Assembly: GCA_963576725.1 (NCBI GenBank)
Contig: OY755241.1
Location: 24,650,449-24,714,448, forward strand
Direction: 5' to 3'
Origin: Azorinus chamasolen
Taxonomy: Eukaryota; Mollusca; Bivalvia; Cardiida; Solecurtidae
DNA length: 64,000 nucleotides
Shown: positions 26,100 to 37,474 of the stretch, piece after piece
Layout: the number at the start of each line of letters is the position of its first letter
Position numbering within the stretch: the first letter of the stretch is position 1
Notes under the pieces: model-generated
What the model was told of the DNA's origin: nothing
What the model saw: only the letters and a program-made list of their open reading frames with translations
Databases searched by the model: none
Made by a program: the position numbers and the translations under genes

Positions 26100-26320
26100 A
26101 CAATATAATAGAGCATAATATATATATAAGAATAATAACAATAAAAAAGAATTTATTTATATATATATATAAGTATTAAATATAGTTTATTTTAGATATT
26201 CTATATGCATTGAATATACCCTGTTTTGTACATAACATTATCTATGTGAAGGGTTTTTGAACGCACATATCCTGTGTGAAGAGAGCGCTATATAAATATT
26301 GTATAATAAAAATAAATAAT
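26100..26320. repeat. AT-rich repeat with AGAGCGCTATATAAAT motif
   Basis: TA dinucleotide runs at 26110-26170 followed by GAGAGCGCTATATAAATATT, a motif common in dispersed mollusc repeats; a similar one occurs inverted near 1050 and 47030. The rest of 25800-26700 shows nothing else. Confidence 0.4.
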
Positions 26321-26709
26321 ACAGTAAAACATACTTTTACCACTATTTGCCAGATATGCTTGTTAATGAGCATGAAAATGGTGGTTTGAGAATGGTTAAT
26401 ATACAATACCTCATTCAAAGTATGAAATGCATATGGATTCGTAGAATAATAACATGAAAGGCACATTTTACAACTTTAATACAACATGTTAACAGAAATA
26501 GATGAATAAAAAGGGAGGCGGCATTATCCAAAAATAACAGCTGAATAAAAGGAGGTTATGTTTTAATATCATACTCACAAGTGATATCGACAAAAACAGT
26601 AAGAAATTACTACGACCAAAAACCATGTAAATCGTTACTGTGATAAAATATATGAACATTCTGCTATTATTGTTTTTTGGTCCATAAAAAATTCAAATGA
26701 TGTTTTAAC

Positions 26710-27300
26710 TAATGGAAAAGTAGTAAAGTCAAGCAGGCAAAGCCACATACAAGACGCAACCACCACCAAAACACCGATAGATAGCATGACACACACAAAA
26801 AAAAACCACACACCCAAACGCACACTCACAAACGACATGAACACAGAAAACACCAACAGACACACAAGAACTAGAGACAAACACTTCACACATGAACAAA
26901 ACACAAAGACGTAAGGCAAACAAAAGGAAGGGTGACAAAGAGAGTACCGCCTTGACACGGTCAGTAGCAAACTCACCACTGGGGATTTAAACCGGTTAAC
27001 GGACGTCCTAACCTCACACTTCTCTCAAAGTCACCCTAGCTTTACAAATAGTGTAAATGAAGGTATTCCCGCCGGACTTACCCACAACATAGACGACGGT
27101 GAACACAGGACAACATGTAAAACATAGCATAATAACTGGGACAATCCGTCAAATATGTACTCAATTACTTTATTGAAGTCAGAGCAACTGCAGGGAAGCC
27201 GTTAAGGGCACGGACAGGGAAAAAGGAATACATGAGTCTGGTAAGCTCATCCCGTATCTGAGTTTAAGAGATAGAGTACTACCATGATAGAGTACTACCC
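26710..27300 (-). mobile_element. PLE subfamily B tail, minus strand, complete order
   Basis: From high to low coordinate: CTCTATCATGGTAGTACTC, GATGAGCTTACCAGACTCATG, TTTTTCCCTGTCCGTGCCC, AGTACATATTTGACGGATTG, CGTCTATGTTGTGGG, CCGTTAACCGGTTTAAATCC, ACCGTGTCAAGGCGG, then a CA-rich tract and CTTGACTTTACTACTTTTCC. It is continuous with the reverse transcriptase C-terminus at 27300-27745, giving the best view of the B tail order. Confidence 0.75.
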
Positions 27301-27745
27301 TCGGCCTGTCATCGCGCAAGCAAAGAGGGAAGCGTAGCTACCGACTGTAAAAGGGTCGATAACCAAACATGCAGTGCGTTTCAATATAATGGGGTCATAA
27401 CATTTCTTCTTAGAGGTTTTAATGCGTTTTATAAACAAATCATGAAAATGGATATGACTCCGAATTTTCCTAAGTTTGTAGAACATCCCCATAAAAGTCT
27501 GATTGAGAAATGCCTTGTTACAGCAACGTCTGTAGATTGCAATTATATTTACTAATGAATGGTAAATTTCGATAATAATATTTAGAAAACGTTTTCCGAA
27601 GTTTGTGATATCTGTAACCTTGCTTAAGAAGTTTATCAGTTATAACTAAATTACGACTCTTAAAATCTTCACGCAAAGAACAGGCTCAGGCAAACTGAAT
27701 AAGTTGGGCACATCTCACTAAGCTCTTATGATTTCACTACACTCT
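27295..27745 (-). pseudogene. PLE reverse transcriptase C-terminal part, minus strand (subfamily B)
   Basis: Minus-strand translation includes FARACSLREDFKSRNLVIT, LLKQGYRYHKLRK, GMFYKLRKIRSHIHFHDLF, KKCYDPIILKRTACLVIDPF and a C-terminal SYASLFACAMTGRG. 5'-truncated at about 27745, with frameshifts upstream of 27492. Confidence 0.75.
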
Positions 27746-27837
27746 ATACTATTCAACTTCACCCTCTTATAAAGGATAAAATGATTAAATGAATAAAAAA
27801 CCTTCGCCAGAGAAAATAAAATGTGTCTTTATACTAT

Positions 27838-28512
27838 CACGTTGTACGCTTTGCATGTACGCCGACAAAAAAGGTTTATTACTCTATGAAGGCGATCTCT
27901 TAAATCCAGAAACGGCAGGAGGACGTCGGATATCTGAACTATTTTGTTTTTGTCGTACCCTTTATTACTTTTCTACAGTTACTCTGTTTGCAGCTCAATC
28001 ATTGAGTACACTAGCGATAGGTGGATACAGTTTCGTTATGCATGCACTTTACCACTGTATTTGCCATCGCGGTTGTTGTAGATTAGTCGGAGAGGTGATC
28101 AATACGTTTATTTACACCGTTTGTCTTTTAGGGTTGGGATGGAATACGTGTGAGGTTGGGCGCCCATAAACCGGTTTAACCCCCAGTGACTTTTGTCACT
28201 GACCGTTCCAAGGCGGTACTTCAATCTTCCCCTATTGTATGTTTTGTCGTGCGTCTCTTGATGTTTTTATAGTTATGTACATTTGCTGTTTCCTTGTGTT
28301 GCTGTTCGGGCGACTGTTTGTTCTGTATGTGGTGTTTCCTGCATGACTTATTTTTGTACTTGTTTTTTGTTCATGTATAGAATGTTTGTCTCTAGTACTT
28401 GTGTGTGTGTGTGTGTGTGTGTGTGTCATGCTATCTATCGATGTTTTGGTGGTAGTTGCGTCTTGTATGTGGCTTTGCCTGCTTGACTTTACTACTTTTT
28501 CATTTATACGGA
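27838..28512 (+). mobile_element. PLE subfamily A tail followed by a B tail end, plus strand
   Basis: Starts at GCATGTACGCCGACAAAAAAGG, then the A order (GGCGATCTCTTAAATCC, ACTAGCGATAGGTGG, GCGCCCATAAACCGG, CCGTTCCAAGGCGG, TGTTCGGGCGA, CCTGCATGACTTA). At about 28360 it switches to B sequence (GTTCATGTATAGAATG, a TG run, GGTGGTAGTTGCGTCTTG, CTTGACTTTACTACTTTTTC). Confidence 0.7.
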
Positions 28513-28584
28513 ACAAATAACATAACATGTCCATCCTTTAAGCCTTTATACACTTCTGATTGGAAGAAAAGGTTTCTTTATGAT

Positions 28585-29000
28585 ATGATCCTATAGTACT
28601 ACAAGCATTTTACAGTTGGCGGTCAAGCTGCCCTATTTTCATGTACTCCGACAAGACAGGCTTAGTAATTTATGACGACACCCTCTAAAATCCGGAAACG
28701 GAGGGAGGACGTCGGATCTTTGTACTCGTTTGTGACGTATCCTTCATTACTTTTCTACAGTTACCCTGTTTGCAGCTCAATCACTGAGTATACTATGTAT
28801 GTATTGACATCGCGTTTGTTGTAGATTAGTCGGAGAGTGGATATTTTTATTTCCATTGTTTGTCTTTCCGGGTGGGGATGTAATAAGCGTGAGGCCGGGC
28901 GCCGCTAAACCGGTTTAAACCGGTTAAAAATCCCAGTGACTATTGTCACTGACCGTTCCAATGCGGTACTTCCATCTTCCCCTATTTTAACCCCCCCCCC
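28585..29000 (+). mobile_element. PLE subfamily A tail, diverged, plus strand
   Basis: ACAGTTGGCGGTCAAGCTGCC, GTACTCCGACAAGACAGG, GTAGATTAGTCGGAGAG, CGGGCGCCGCTAAACC, CCGTTCCAATGCGG, ending in a poly-C tract at 28987-29004. No reverse transcriptase upstream. Confidence 0.65.
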
Positions 29001-29254
29001 CCCCGATCAACAAAGGGGGCATTTTGTGTTTGTCCTGTCTGTTGTTTGGTTGGTTTGTAGACAACTTTAACATTGGCTATAATTTTGTAGCCATTGCACA
29101 TACATGTTTCAGACACGGCATGTATGTGCAACTTATAGAAGAAATCATTTTAGGGGTGACTGTATTAAAGTCAGCGTCATACATCCAGGCAAAAGGTCCA
29201 AATTAGGGGCATGGTGTTTCACAAACACATCATGTTCTTTGTTATTTCTGTTTG

Positions 29255-29380
29255 TGTATCTTTGTGTCCTTTAATATGGATGTACATTTAATGTTTTTAT
29301 CAAAGTGCTGTTCGGGCGGCTGTGTTTTGTATGTGGAGTTTCCTGCATGACTCATACATGTACTTTGATAACTTGTTCGT
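29255..29380 (+). mobile_element. PLE subfamily A tail end, plus strand
   Basis: AAAGTGCTGTTCGGGCGGCTG, TTTCCTGCATGACTCATAC and ATGTACTTTGATAAC; possibly the continuation of the 28585-29000 tail after an insertion at the poly-C tract. Confidence 0.55.
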
Positions 29381-29739
29381 TTTATAAACGATCTTTAGTT
29401 GAAAGGCAAGCAGCCAACACAGCAAGAATTTGAAACATTTAACAATATTAAAGCTAACTCCGTACACATTTTAGGAATTACTAGAATTATATCTTTAAGT
29501 AAGGCTTCCTTGAAAACGATCAACAAACGATTGAAATATTCAAACCATTTATACCTCAATGTAAAGAAAGTTCTAAACCACTACTGTAGAACATTTGCTC
29601 ACATCTTACAGTTTCGATGACTGCTGTCATCGTCTTCATAGATCATACTGTGACTTCGGTTATCTTCGGTCGTTTCCGTCTTTCTTTACATTGGATTTAA
29701 CCTACTGAATGAACTCTTTCAAGAACATTTATACCTCAT

Positions 29740-30070
29740 TTGATAGATCCAGTCATTAGACCCAGACCTGGAAGCAAACTCGTCTACGATAATCTAAACA
29801 AATATATACATGAGCCCACTAGTAAATTAAACTTGGGCGCCAAATATAGTGTTACGGGAAATAAATGGAGCCAGTTTTACAACTTTCCGTTTCAATTAAC
29901 GCGATACACCACATTGCTATGGTTACAAGTAAGGATTTTACAACCGATGTTACCGCTAAATAAATATCTACGTAGATTAAAAGTACATGTATTAGTCATG
30001 TAGGAAAAGTTGAAAGATTCGTATTTGCAGCTTTTGACGACACAATCCCTCATGTTCTATAAAACATTAA
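29740..30070 (+). pseudogene. LINE ORF2 C-terminal region fragment
   Basis: IRPRPGSKLVYDNLNKYI, EPTSKLNL, YSVTGNKWSQFYNFPF, TRYTTLLWLQVRILQ and LPLNKYLRRL resemble the connector region beyond the palm of LINE ORF2 proteins, where a W-Q-R-I-N-K-pattern precedes a C-terminal zinc finger. A stop at 30001 and frameshifts follow. It may belong to the family at 25095. Assignment by pattern only. Confidence 0.5.
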
Positions 30071-30237
30071 CGAAATTCTATCATTAAACATCTTGAGTCT
30101 ACAATACTCTCTTATGTTGAGGAAATCATTTCGAAAGGAGGAAAAATGTATGCTTTGATGAAAAATCTGTCATTTTTCAGGAGAGACTGTGATAAACTTA
30201 ACATCTTATTAATGTGTCTTAAACTCTGAAGGGAGGT

Positions 30238-30385
30238 GATAACCAGAGAGCAAAAATTGCAACACAAAAAGAGAAAATTGCAGACTCGGTTTTATTGAGT
30301 CTGTTTATGAACAATAATTGAAAGTGCAACACTGCTCACACCCCCTAGCACCGACTTAAGCGGTATTCAGTTTTCGGAACAAGAA
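30238..30385 (-). mobile_element. LTR-like dispersed repeat, partial, minus strand
   Basis: Minus-strand reading: GGTGCTAGGGGGTGTGAGC, GTTGCACTTTCAATTA, CAATAAAACCGAGTCTGC, GCAATTTTCTCTTTTTG. Confidence 0.5.
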
Positions 30386-30679
30386 GTACTAAAATGAAGC
30401 CATATATATAGAACCAGGCCACTTAAACAGGATATCAACCTAATATCATTTAAAAGGTGCCTCAATTTACGATAGACATACGTAGATTCATAGCAAATGC
30501 TAAAGGAACACGATACATAATTATGAACTGATTAACATAGTATAATTATAATCATTCATGAGATGAAAAAAGAGATTCCACGACTTAAATCTAACTTAAC
30601 AATTTGATGCACTTGGTAGCTACACTAATGTAATTGACGTGTTGATGAACACAATACAGGTGCCCCTCTATCACTTTCC

Positions 30680-30780
30680 AATATGAATACATTTGCTGTT
30701 TCCTTGTGTTGCTGTTCGGGCGACTGTTTGTTCTGTATGTGGTGTTTCCTGCATGACTCATTTTTGTATTTTTAGAAACA
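30680..30780 (+). mobile_element. Short PLE subfamily A tail fragment
   Basis: ACATTTGCTGTTTCCTTGTG, GCTGTTCGGGCGACTG, TTCCTGCATGACTCATTTTTG, about 95 bases. Confidence 0.55.
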
Positions 30781-30824
30781 TTTCTTATCACATGTAACAA
30801 TTCGATAAGTTTACGGTTAACCCT

Positions 30825-31010
30825 ATCATTAGTTGTGATGTTATTAGTTTTGAAAATTGAAAACTGCTTAAGTCGGTGCTAGGGGCGTGAAGTGTTGTAC
30901 TTTTAATTAATACTCCTGAAAATATTCAATAAATTCTGAAAGGGGGTGTCTGCAATTTTCTCTTTTCGCATTGCCACTGTTGCTTTTGTAGGATCTCCCA
31001 CTTTCAGGAT
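30825..31010 (+). mobile_element. LTR-like dispersed repeat, plus strand
   Basis: AACTGCTTAAGTCGGTGCTAG, TTGTACTTTTAATTAATACTC, a modified AATAAATTC in place of AATAAAACC, CTGCAATTTTCTCTTTTCGC, TTTGTAGGATCTCCCACTTTCAG. Confidence 0.5.
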
Positions 31011-31261
31011 ATATGTTTGTCTTCGTTTTTTTATTCTTTCTCTCTTCTCCAAACCTTTTGGAAAAAATGAATACATATACCGTACTATATAAAACTGTGT
31101 TCAATCTATGGTATATTATAACACAAATGGTCCTTGCATAGATAGTCTGAATAACGATGCAAAAAGTATAAAGTGTAGAGCGGGCTGGTTCCCCGACTCG
31201 AAGAGACATATGTGGAAAATAAAATTATTGCATACTGAAAACAAGTTGAGAGGGGGTACGG

Positions 31262-31600
31262 TCAGGGACCATTTTTCCTCAAGGGTAAAACAGGTTTAGA
31301 GGCGCCCAACCTCATACTTATTGCATCCCCACCCTAAAAGATAACAGTGTAATAAAACCTATCTCCACGTTGACTAATCTACACACGATGACAAATGCAG
31401 TGGTATATTGCATTAAAAACGAAAATATTATTTAAGTAAAACAAACTGGATCCACCTATTGCTAATGTACTCAATGATTTAGCTGCAAACAGGGTAAATG
31501 TAACGACGGATCTGACGTCATCCTTCCGTTTCTGGCGTTTAGAGGGCGTCTTCGAAGAGTTCTTTCCTGTTGGCCTGCACGGAAAAAACTACACATTTTA
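31262..31600 (-). mobile_element. PLE subfamily A tail, minus strand
   Basis: From high to low coordinate: GTGCAGGCCAACAGG-like start, CTTCGAAGACGCCCTCTAAACG, GAGTACATTAGCAATAGGTGG, GTAGATTAGTCAACGTGGAG and GAGGTTGGGCGCCTCTAAACC. Confidence 0.55.
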
Positions 31601-31614
31601 AAAGTTAAAAGTTA

Positions 31615-31725
31615 AAAAAATAAGTGTGAGGTTGGGAGCCCATAAACCGGCTGATCCACCAGTGTTTTGTGTCATTGGCCGTTCCATGGCGGTACTTCCA
31701 TCTTCCCCCTATTGTTTGTTATGTC
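31615..31725 (+). mobile_element. PLE subfamily A tail fragment, plus strand, back-to-back with the previous one
   Basis: AATAAGTGTGAGGTTGGGAGCC, ATAAACCGGCTGATCC, TTGGCCGTTCCATGGCGG, TACTTCCATCTTCCCCC, then directly into the pearl-like element. Confidence 0.5.
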
Positions 31726-33355
31726 TCCCCCATTTATGGGGAGATATATTGTTTTTGTCAGAGTTGTCTGTCTGTCAGTCCGTCTGTCCGTCCGTCCGTC
31801 TGTCTGTCTGTCCGTCACAAACTTGTGTCGCGCGTACCTCTTAAACCAGTTGGGCTAGAGTCACCAAACTTCACAGGAATGTTCACCAGCATGAGTTGTT
31901 GTGCACCTAGGTTTTTTTAATTGTCTCCCCCTGATAACTTCGGAGTTATTGCCCCTGATGACTTAAAATTAGAAAAACTTTGTGTCGCGCGTATCTCTGA
32001 AACAGCTAGTACTAGAGTCACCAAACTTCACAGGAATGTTCACCAGCGTGAGTTGTTGTGCACCTATGGTTTTTGAATTGTCTCCCCCTGATAATTCTTC
32101 AGTTATTGCCCCTGATATGAATACTTAAATTTTATACAAATTTTGTGTCGCGCGTATCTCTGAAACCAGTAGGGCTAGTGTCACCAAACTTCACAGGATT
32201 GTTCACAAGCATGAGTTGTTTTGCTCTTGGTTTTTTTTAATTGTCTCCCCCTGATAACTTCGGAGTTATTGCCCCTGATGACTTAAAATTAGAAAAACTT
32301 TGTGTCGCGCGTATCTCTGAAACAGCTAGTACTAGAGTCACCAAACTTCACAGGAATGTTCACCAGCGTGAGTTGTTGTGCACCTATGGTTTTTGAATTG
32401 TCTCCCCCTGATAATTCTTCAGTTATTGCCCCTGATATGAATACTTAAATTTTATACAAATTTTGTGTCGCGCGTATCTCTGAAACCAGTAGGGCTAGTG
32501 TCACCAAACTTCACAGGATTGTTCACAAGCATGAGTTGTTTTGCTCTTGGTTTTTTTTTAATTATCTCCCCCTGTTAACTTTGGAGTTACTGTCCCTGAT
32601 GACTTAAAATTAGACAAACTTTACTTAGTGTCGTGCATATCTCTGAAACCACTGGGGCTAGAGTCACCAAACTTCACAGTAATGTTGACCAGCATGAGTT
32701 GTTGTGCACCTGGGATTTTTGAATTGCCTCCCCTTGATAACTTTGGAGTTATTGCCCCTGATATGATTACTTAAAATTAGAGAAACTTTGTGTCATGCAT
32801 ATCTTTAAAACCACTAGGGCTAGAGTCACCAAACTTCACAGGAATCTTGACCAGCATGAGTTGTTGTGCACCTGGGTTTTTTTTAATTGTCTCCCCCTGA
32901 TAATTCTTGAGTTACTGCCCCTGATATGATAACTTAAAATTAGAGAAACTTTGTGCTGCATGTATCTCTGAAACCAGTAGGGCTAGAGTCACCAAACTTC
33001 ACAGAAATGTTCACCAGCATGAGTTTTGTGCATCTGAGTTTTTAATTGTCTCCCCCTGATAACTTTGGAGTTACTGCCCCTTATGACTTAAAATAAGAGA
33101 AACTTTACTTTGTGTCACATGTATCTCTGAAATCACTAGTACTTGAGTCACCAAACTTCACAAGAATGTTGACTAGCATGTGCTTTTGTGTACCTGGGGC
33201 TTTTGAATTGTCTCCCCCTGACAATGTTGGAGTTATTTCCATTGATGACTTAAAAATTAGACCCTGATAAGTTTGGAGTTACAGACATTACACTTGTGAA
33301 TTGGAAAGAGGTTGGGAGGGGGAGACATCTGTTTTTGTGACAAAAAACAAATCTC
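31725..33355 (+). mobile_element. Pearl-like element: microsatellite plus nine units of a ~158-bp repeat
   Basis: Starts CCCCCATTTATGGGGAGATA, followed by (TCTG/TCCG)n at 31765-31818. About nine units follow, each with GTCACCAAACTTCACAGGAA, TTCACCAGCATGAGTTGTTG, TGTCTCCCCCTGATAACTT, GGAGTTATTGCCCCTGATG and TTGTGTCGCGCGTATCTCTG (near 31861, 32018, 32181, 32335, 32500, 32659, 32827, 32988 and 33150). It ends GAGGGGGAGACATC, TTTTTGTGACAAAAAACA. Units near 31940-32240 and 32260-32560 are almost identical over ~319 bp, a recent double-unit duplication. Confidence 0.8.
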
Positions 33356-33727
33356 TAGTTTGTTTATTAATTATAATAGTGAATAAGGTAATGGGTCTAA
33401 AATAGCCTTTGAGGGAGTGGGTAAGACAACTAAGACAACTTCAAATAGTATTGTCAGTTTGCCAGTTTTAAATATATTTGTTCATAATTACTTATACTGT
33501 TGGGCCTAAGTATAAATTTAGACTCTTCATAGTAATAAACATGCATCCAAATGATTATAAGAGCAATTGAAGACAGAAGACCAAATGACGTTTTAAGAAT
33601 TAAGAATAATGTCATAAAAGAGAAACCGAAGACAAATGACCAAATGAAGTATTATGATCCAATGTAGTGTTATGGCCATAGGCATGTACAGAGCAACATG
33701 TGAGTACTCAAACACTAAAATCGTCAT

Positions 33728-33850
33728 TTCTCCACCAAAACCTTTGTGACCACTCTTTTGAATAGACTCTTTGAGTTGGTGGAGAAATACAGAAATTATT
33801 CTACTTTGTGACCACTCTTTTGAATAGACTCTTTGGGTTGGTGGAGAAAT
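33728..33850. repeat. CTCCACCAAA hairpin with partial duplication
   Basis: TTTCTCCACCAAAACC, TTGTGACCACTCTTTTGAATAG then GTTGGTGGAGAAATACAG; the TGACCACTCTTTTGAATAGA to TGGTGGAGAAATACAGAAAT block is repeated immediately (33750-33793 and 33808-33857). Confidence 0.6.
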
Positions 33851-34087
33851 ACAGAAATTATACTTGAAAAGGTTTTATTTACACAGCTTATCTGGACATC
33901 TAGGCATGTAACTGGCTTTAATTTCTTATCCCGCAAGTTCCATCCAACCTTGTTGTGGTTGAGGGGCTTAATTGTCATTGGATATGTTCGTGTTTTCTGC
34001 TTGAATTATCCCCCCTGACAAAAACTATAAGGGAAGAGACACCTCTTTGCCGTGGGTAGAATCTCGTAAATAGGGAAGGATATCCCG

Positions 34088-34453
34088 GTGACTGAGCGGT
34101 ACTGGAAACAGGCGATAGATGTCCGGGCTGCAATACTCCACTTTGGTCTTATACTAGTTAGTCCGATGATCGCATTGGCCTGGTGTGGTCAATCTGCTGG
34201 GCATGCCAGTTCTAGGTCTCAATTCTATCTTTTCCCCCTTTTCATCAAACCCGTTGACCAGATCAAAAAGAGACTTCGACTGGAATATGACTCAAGATCT
34301 TATGATGAATCAAAAACACGTTTGATGTTTTTCTTATCATTGACTCGAAAGAAAAAAAGAAAATGCGTCTCCTTTTGTCAACATGAAATCACTTTTCGGG
34401 CCAATTACTTGTTGAGAAATGTCGGTACAATGTACATGTACACAAGAAGTTAA
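34088..34453 (+). other. Open frame of 121 codons, unassigned
   Basis: The frame is mostly open, with a hydrophobic middle (LILVSPMIALAWCG) and a basic end (TRKKKRKCV). I recognise no family. The first ~100 bases (TATCCCGGTGACTGAGCGG...) look like a tRNA-related SINE head, so it is probably non-coding repeat sequence. A neighbouring PLE tail begins at 34615. Confidence 0.2.
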
Positions 34454-34614
34454 ACAACTCAGAGATGGCAAGCTTCTGGTTAATTAGAAACAAAATCTTT
34501 GAATTTACAAAACTTAGAATCTTTTTGTGGACTAAAAATCAAAGTTTATCTTTGTAGAACATCACACTCTTCCTAAGCGCGTGATTTGGGACAGGAGATT
34601 GTACTGCTGTTTCG

Positions 34615-34930
34615 AAGATGACATAACAAGCAGTCAAGCAGGTAAAGAAAGCAAGTAACACACAGACACCCACACGCGCGCGCACGCTCGCAAACACGAG
34701 ATGAAAATTTTAAACATGAACAAAAGCACAAGTACAAATACACGAAGACACCTAACAAACATAAACGCAAAGTTGACAAAGAGAGTACCACCTTGTAACG
34801 GTCAGTGGCAAAAACCACAACTAGGGGTTTAAACCGGTTCACGGACATCCGAACTTCACACTTATCTCAAAATCTACCTAGCTTAACAAACAGTGTAAAT
34901 AAAGTAAATAAACGTATCCCTGGCAGCCCA
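34615..34930 (-). mobile_element. PLE subfamily B tail, minus strand
   Basis: From high to low: GTTTATTTACTTTATTTACAC, GATGTCCGTGAACCGGTTTAA, TTTTGCCACTGACCGTTAC, ACTCTCTTTGTCAACTTTGCG, then a GTGTGTGTTACTTGCTTTC end with CG-rich CA tract. Confidence 0.6.
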
Positions 34931-34979
34931 TACCGATAAATTTCTTTATGTTCTATACATTAACGTCATACATCTCGAA

Positions 34980-35600
34980 TTCTCTTTGCTGTGTTAAATG
35001 CCAAATATTCGGACATTATGAAAACAATTGTAGAAACAATCCTATTTGTGTAAACCGTGCACACGTGGGAAATCGCCATGCAGGAAGTTGCAACAAAAGA
35101 AACAAAATGTGCCAGTTGCGGTGATTCACATCCTGCAAACTCAAACATATGTCCAATTTGGAAAAAAAAGAAAAGAAAACCCCAGACAAGGAAGGATCTA
35201 ATCCTTCAAATTATTTCCATGTACTCTTAGTTCTTAGAAGTTGTGTCTGTAAGACGTTTGAAATAATGATAAATGCACGTCTTGTTTGGTTTCTTCACTC
35301 GAACACATAATTGGATTTAGAAATCAAAGAAGTTCAAACGATCAACTTGTTCGTTTAGAATCTCCATTCGTGATATTTGTATTGAAAAATAATATCTTCT
35401 TGCAGTATATTGCATATGGAAAAACCTCATGACATAACATGGTAGTATGGGATTATGAAATACAGGTGTAGGTCTGCAATGTAGGCTACCTACTTATATA
35501 TCAGATTTCCTTTCTGACAGAAATTTAAAGTGCGAATTGGGTAGACACAGCAGGAATAGGATGTCCCTCAAGGAAGGGTAATTTTATCTGTAACGTTAAG
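34980..35600 (+). pseudogene. LINE remnant: ORF1 zinc knuckles joined to an ORF2 reverse transcriptase fragment (Jockey/I-like)
   Basis: From 34990: CVKCQIFGHYENNC (C-x2-C-x4-H-x4-C), then CVNRAHVGNRHAGSC and, after a +1 shift, CASCGDSHPANSNICPIWKK. This is the three-knuckle series typical of Jockey/I-type ORF1. From 35235: SCVCKTFEIMINARLVWFL, LEIKEVQTINLFV, later ITW.YGIMKYRCR, KFKVRIGQTQQE and VPQGRVILSVT, matching reverse transcriptase blocks up to the PQGS region. The endonuclease and start of ORF2 are missing between the parts, so this is an internally deleted copy with many stops. Confidence 0.75.
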
Positions 35601-35960
35601 TGCTTGTGTTGTGGCCGTAAATAGTCGCCCCGCACTTCAACCTCAGTGTTGATATATTTTCTGGTCCTTCGGTATCATTAATTTGATGTTATTAGTTTTG
35701 AAAATTGAATACTGCTTAAGCCGGTGCTAGGGGGCGTGATAGGTGTTGCACTTTTAAAAACTACTCATGGACAATAAAACTGAGTCTGCAATTTTTCGCA
35801 TTGCTACTTTTGCTTTCGAAGGATCTCCCAGTTTTGAAAAATTTAACATTGCTGTTTGTTTGTGTTTGCTTTCGAAGGATGTCATCTTTTCAGAGTTTAA
35901 GTATTTCAGAACAGCAGATGTTAAGTATTTGTATGGTGGTCGTAAACACTTTCGGATACT
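35590..35960 (+). mobile_element. LTR-like dispersed repeat, one copy plus start of a second
   Basis: GTTAAGTGCTTGTGTTGTGG to GCTTTCGAAGGATCTCCCAG, then a second GCTTTCGAAGGATGTCATC and GCAGATGTTAAGTATTTG, i.e. a head-to-tail partial second unit. Confidence 0.5.
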
Positions 35961-36229
35961 TATTGTTTGATTTACAAACTCGTTGATCGAGTTTTACTTT
36001 TATTGAATGTCTTCGTTTCATCATAATTTCGTCAATAGCGCTATATGACATACATATTTTAGAGTCTTCACTCGCTAATCTCCAGTAATAATCGTCACGT
36101 GCTACTACTCACTCATTCTACGCTAAGTGCACTGACTGTGGGTGCCTATCAGATAAAAATGAATATAGTTTTGTTTTCAAGCCTCTATTGTTATCAGTAT
36201 CGGGGGACCCAAACCGGCATTTGATGTTT

Positions 36230-36790
36230 AATCAGCAATCACGCTGGCCTCTTTGCATGTACGCCGACAAGAAAGGTTTAGTACTCTATGAAGGCGACCT
36301 CTTAAATCCAGAAATGGAAGGAGAACGTCGAATATCTGTACTATTTCGTTTTTTGTCGTACCCTTTATTACTTTTCTACAGTTACTCTGTTTGCAGCTCA
36401 ATCATTGAGTACACTAGCGATAGGTGGATACAGTTTGTTTACTTAAATGTTTTCATGTTTACCACTGTATTTGCCGTCGCGGTTGTTGTAGATTAGTCGG
36501 AGAGGGGATACGTTTATTTACACCGTTTGTCTTTTAGGGTGAGGATGGAATAAGTGTGAGGTTGGACGCCCATAAACCGGTTTAATCCCCCAGTGACTTT
36601 TGTCACTGACCGTTCCAAGGCGGTGCTTCCATCTTCCCCCTATTGTGTGTTTGTTTTGTCTTTGTGCGTCTCTTGTTGTTTTTATAGTTATGTACATTTG
36701 CTGTTTCCTTGTGTTGCTGTTCGGGCGACTGTTTGTTATGTATGTGGTGTTTCCTGCATGACTCATTTTTGTAATTTTAAATTTTAGATA
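36230..36790 (+). mobile_element. PLE subfamily A tail, plus strand, well preserved
   Basis: Begins CAGCAATCACGCTGGCC, GTACGCCGACAAGAAAGG, then the full A order to TTTCCTGCATGACTCATTTTTG. It is 5'-truncated exactly where the reverse transcriptase frame ends. Very similar to 16035-16580. Confidence 0.75.
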
Positions 36791-36794
36791 GTGT

Positions 36795-37450
36795 GATATC
36801 ACTGTAAAACTCAAACATTAGACAATAAGTAGGACTGTATGGGAAGTAGTGTGACAAATATGTAAATAAACACCATTTCTGGATTATATTACATTTGAAA
36901 ACTATACATATGTTGTTTTGGTAAAACATTTACGGATCTTAAACTATTTGTTGTAATGATGCACAATTTTCACTTTACAATATAATAGAAACCAAGCAAT
37001 TTAAATTGTGATAAGATTGGAATTATTTAACATTCAATTAAACTTATTTTGAGTGTAATTGAACAGAGTAAAACACACTTTTAGAAATGTATAATACTTT
37101 GTGAAACTATCATTGACTTGCAACTGAGATTTAGACCAGATGAAGTATACTGGACTGCATTTCAATTTCCTTTACGTATTTGATGATTCAGTTTGATTTT
37201 TCTAAAACTCTCAGCTAACACATAAACACATTAATTATTGAATAAAAAATAATTGCAAAACAATTTTCATTTACAACAGGGAAAGTAAGCATTTTCAGAA
37301 TTTTTATCGTATCTGACGATTTTGCTTTCGTTTTATCTATTATTTGGTTTATAAGAATTGCATCTTCCTTATTCAGTGTGAAGTCTCTTCAAGACTTTCC
37401 AACGGGCCCATGGGGCATCTTTTGTACATATCAAGATCTCGTCTGATGGA
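36795..37450. other. Intergenic sequence, nothing recognised
   Basis: AT-rich, no coding, RNA or repeat signal that I can support. Confidence 0.4.
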
Positions 37451-37474
37451 TAATGTGGCCACATGATGGTCTGC

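Noticed and set aside
34088..34453. 121-codon frame as a host gene
   Set aside because: No family recognised and the head resembles a SINE; listed only at low confidence.
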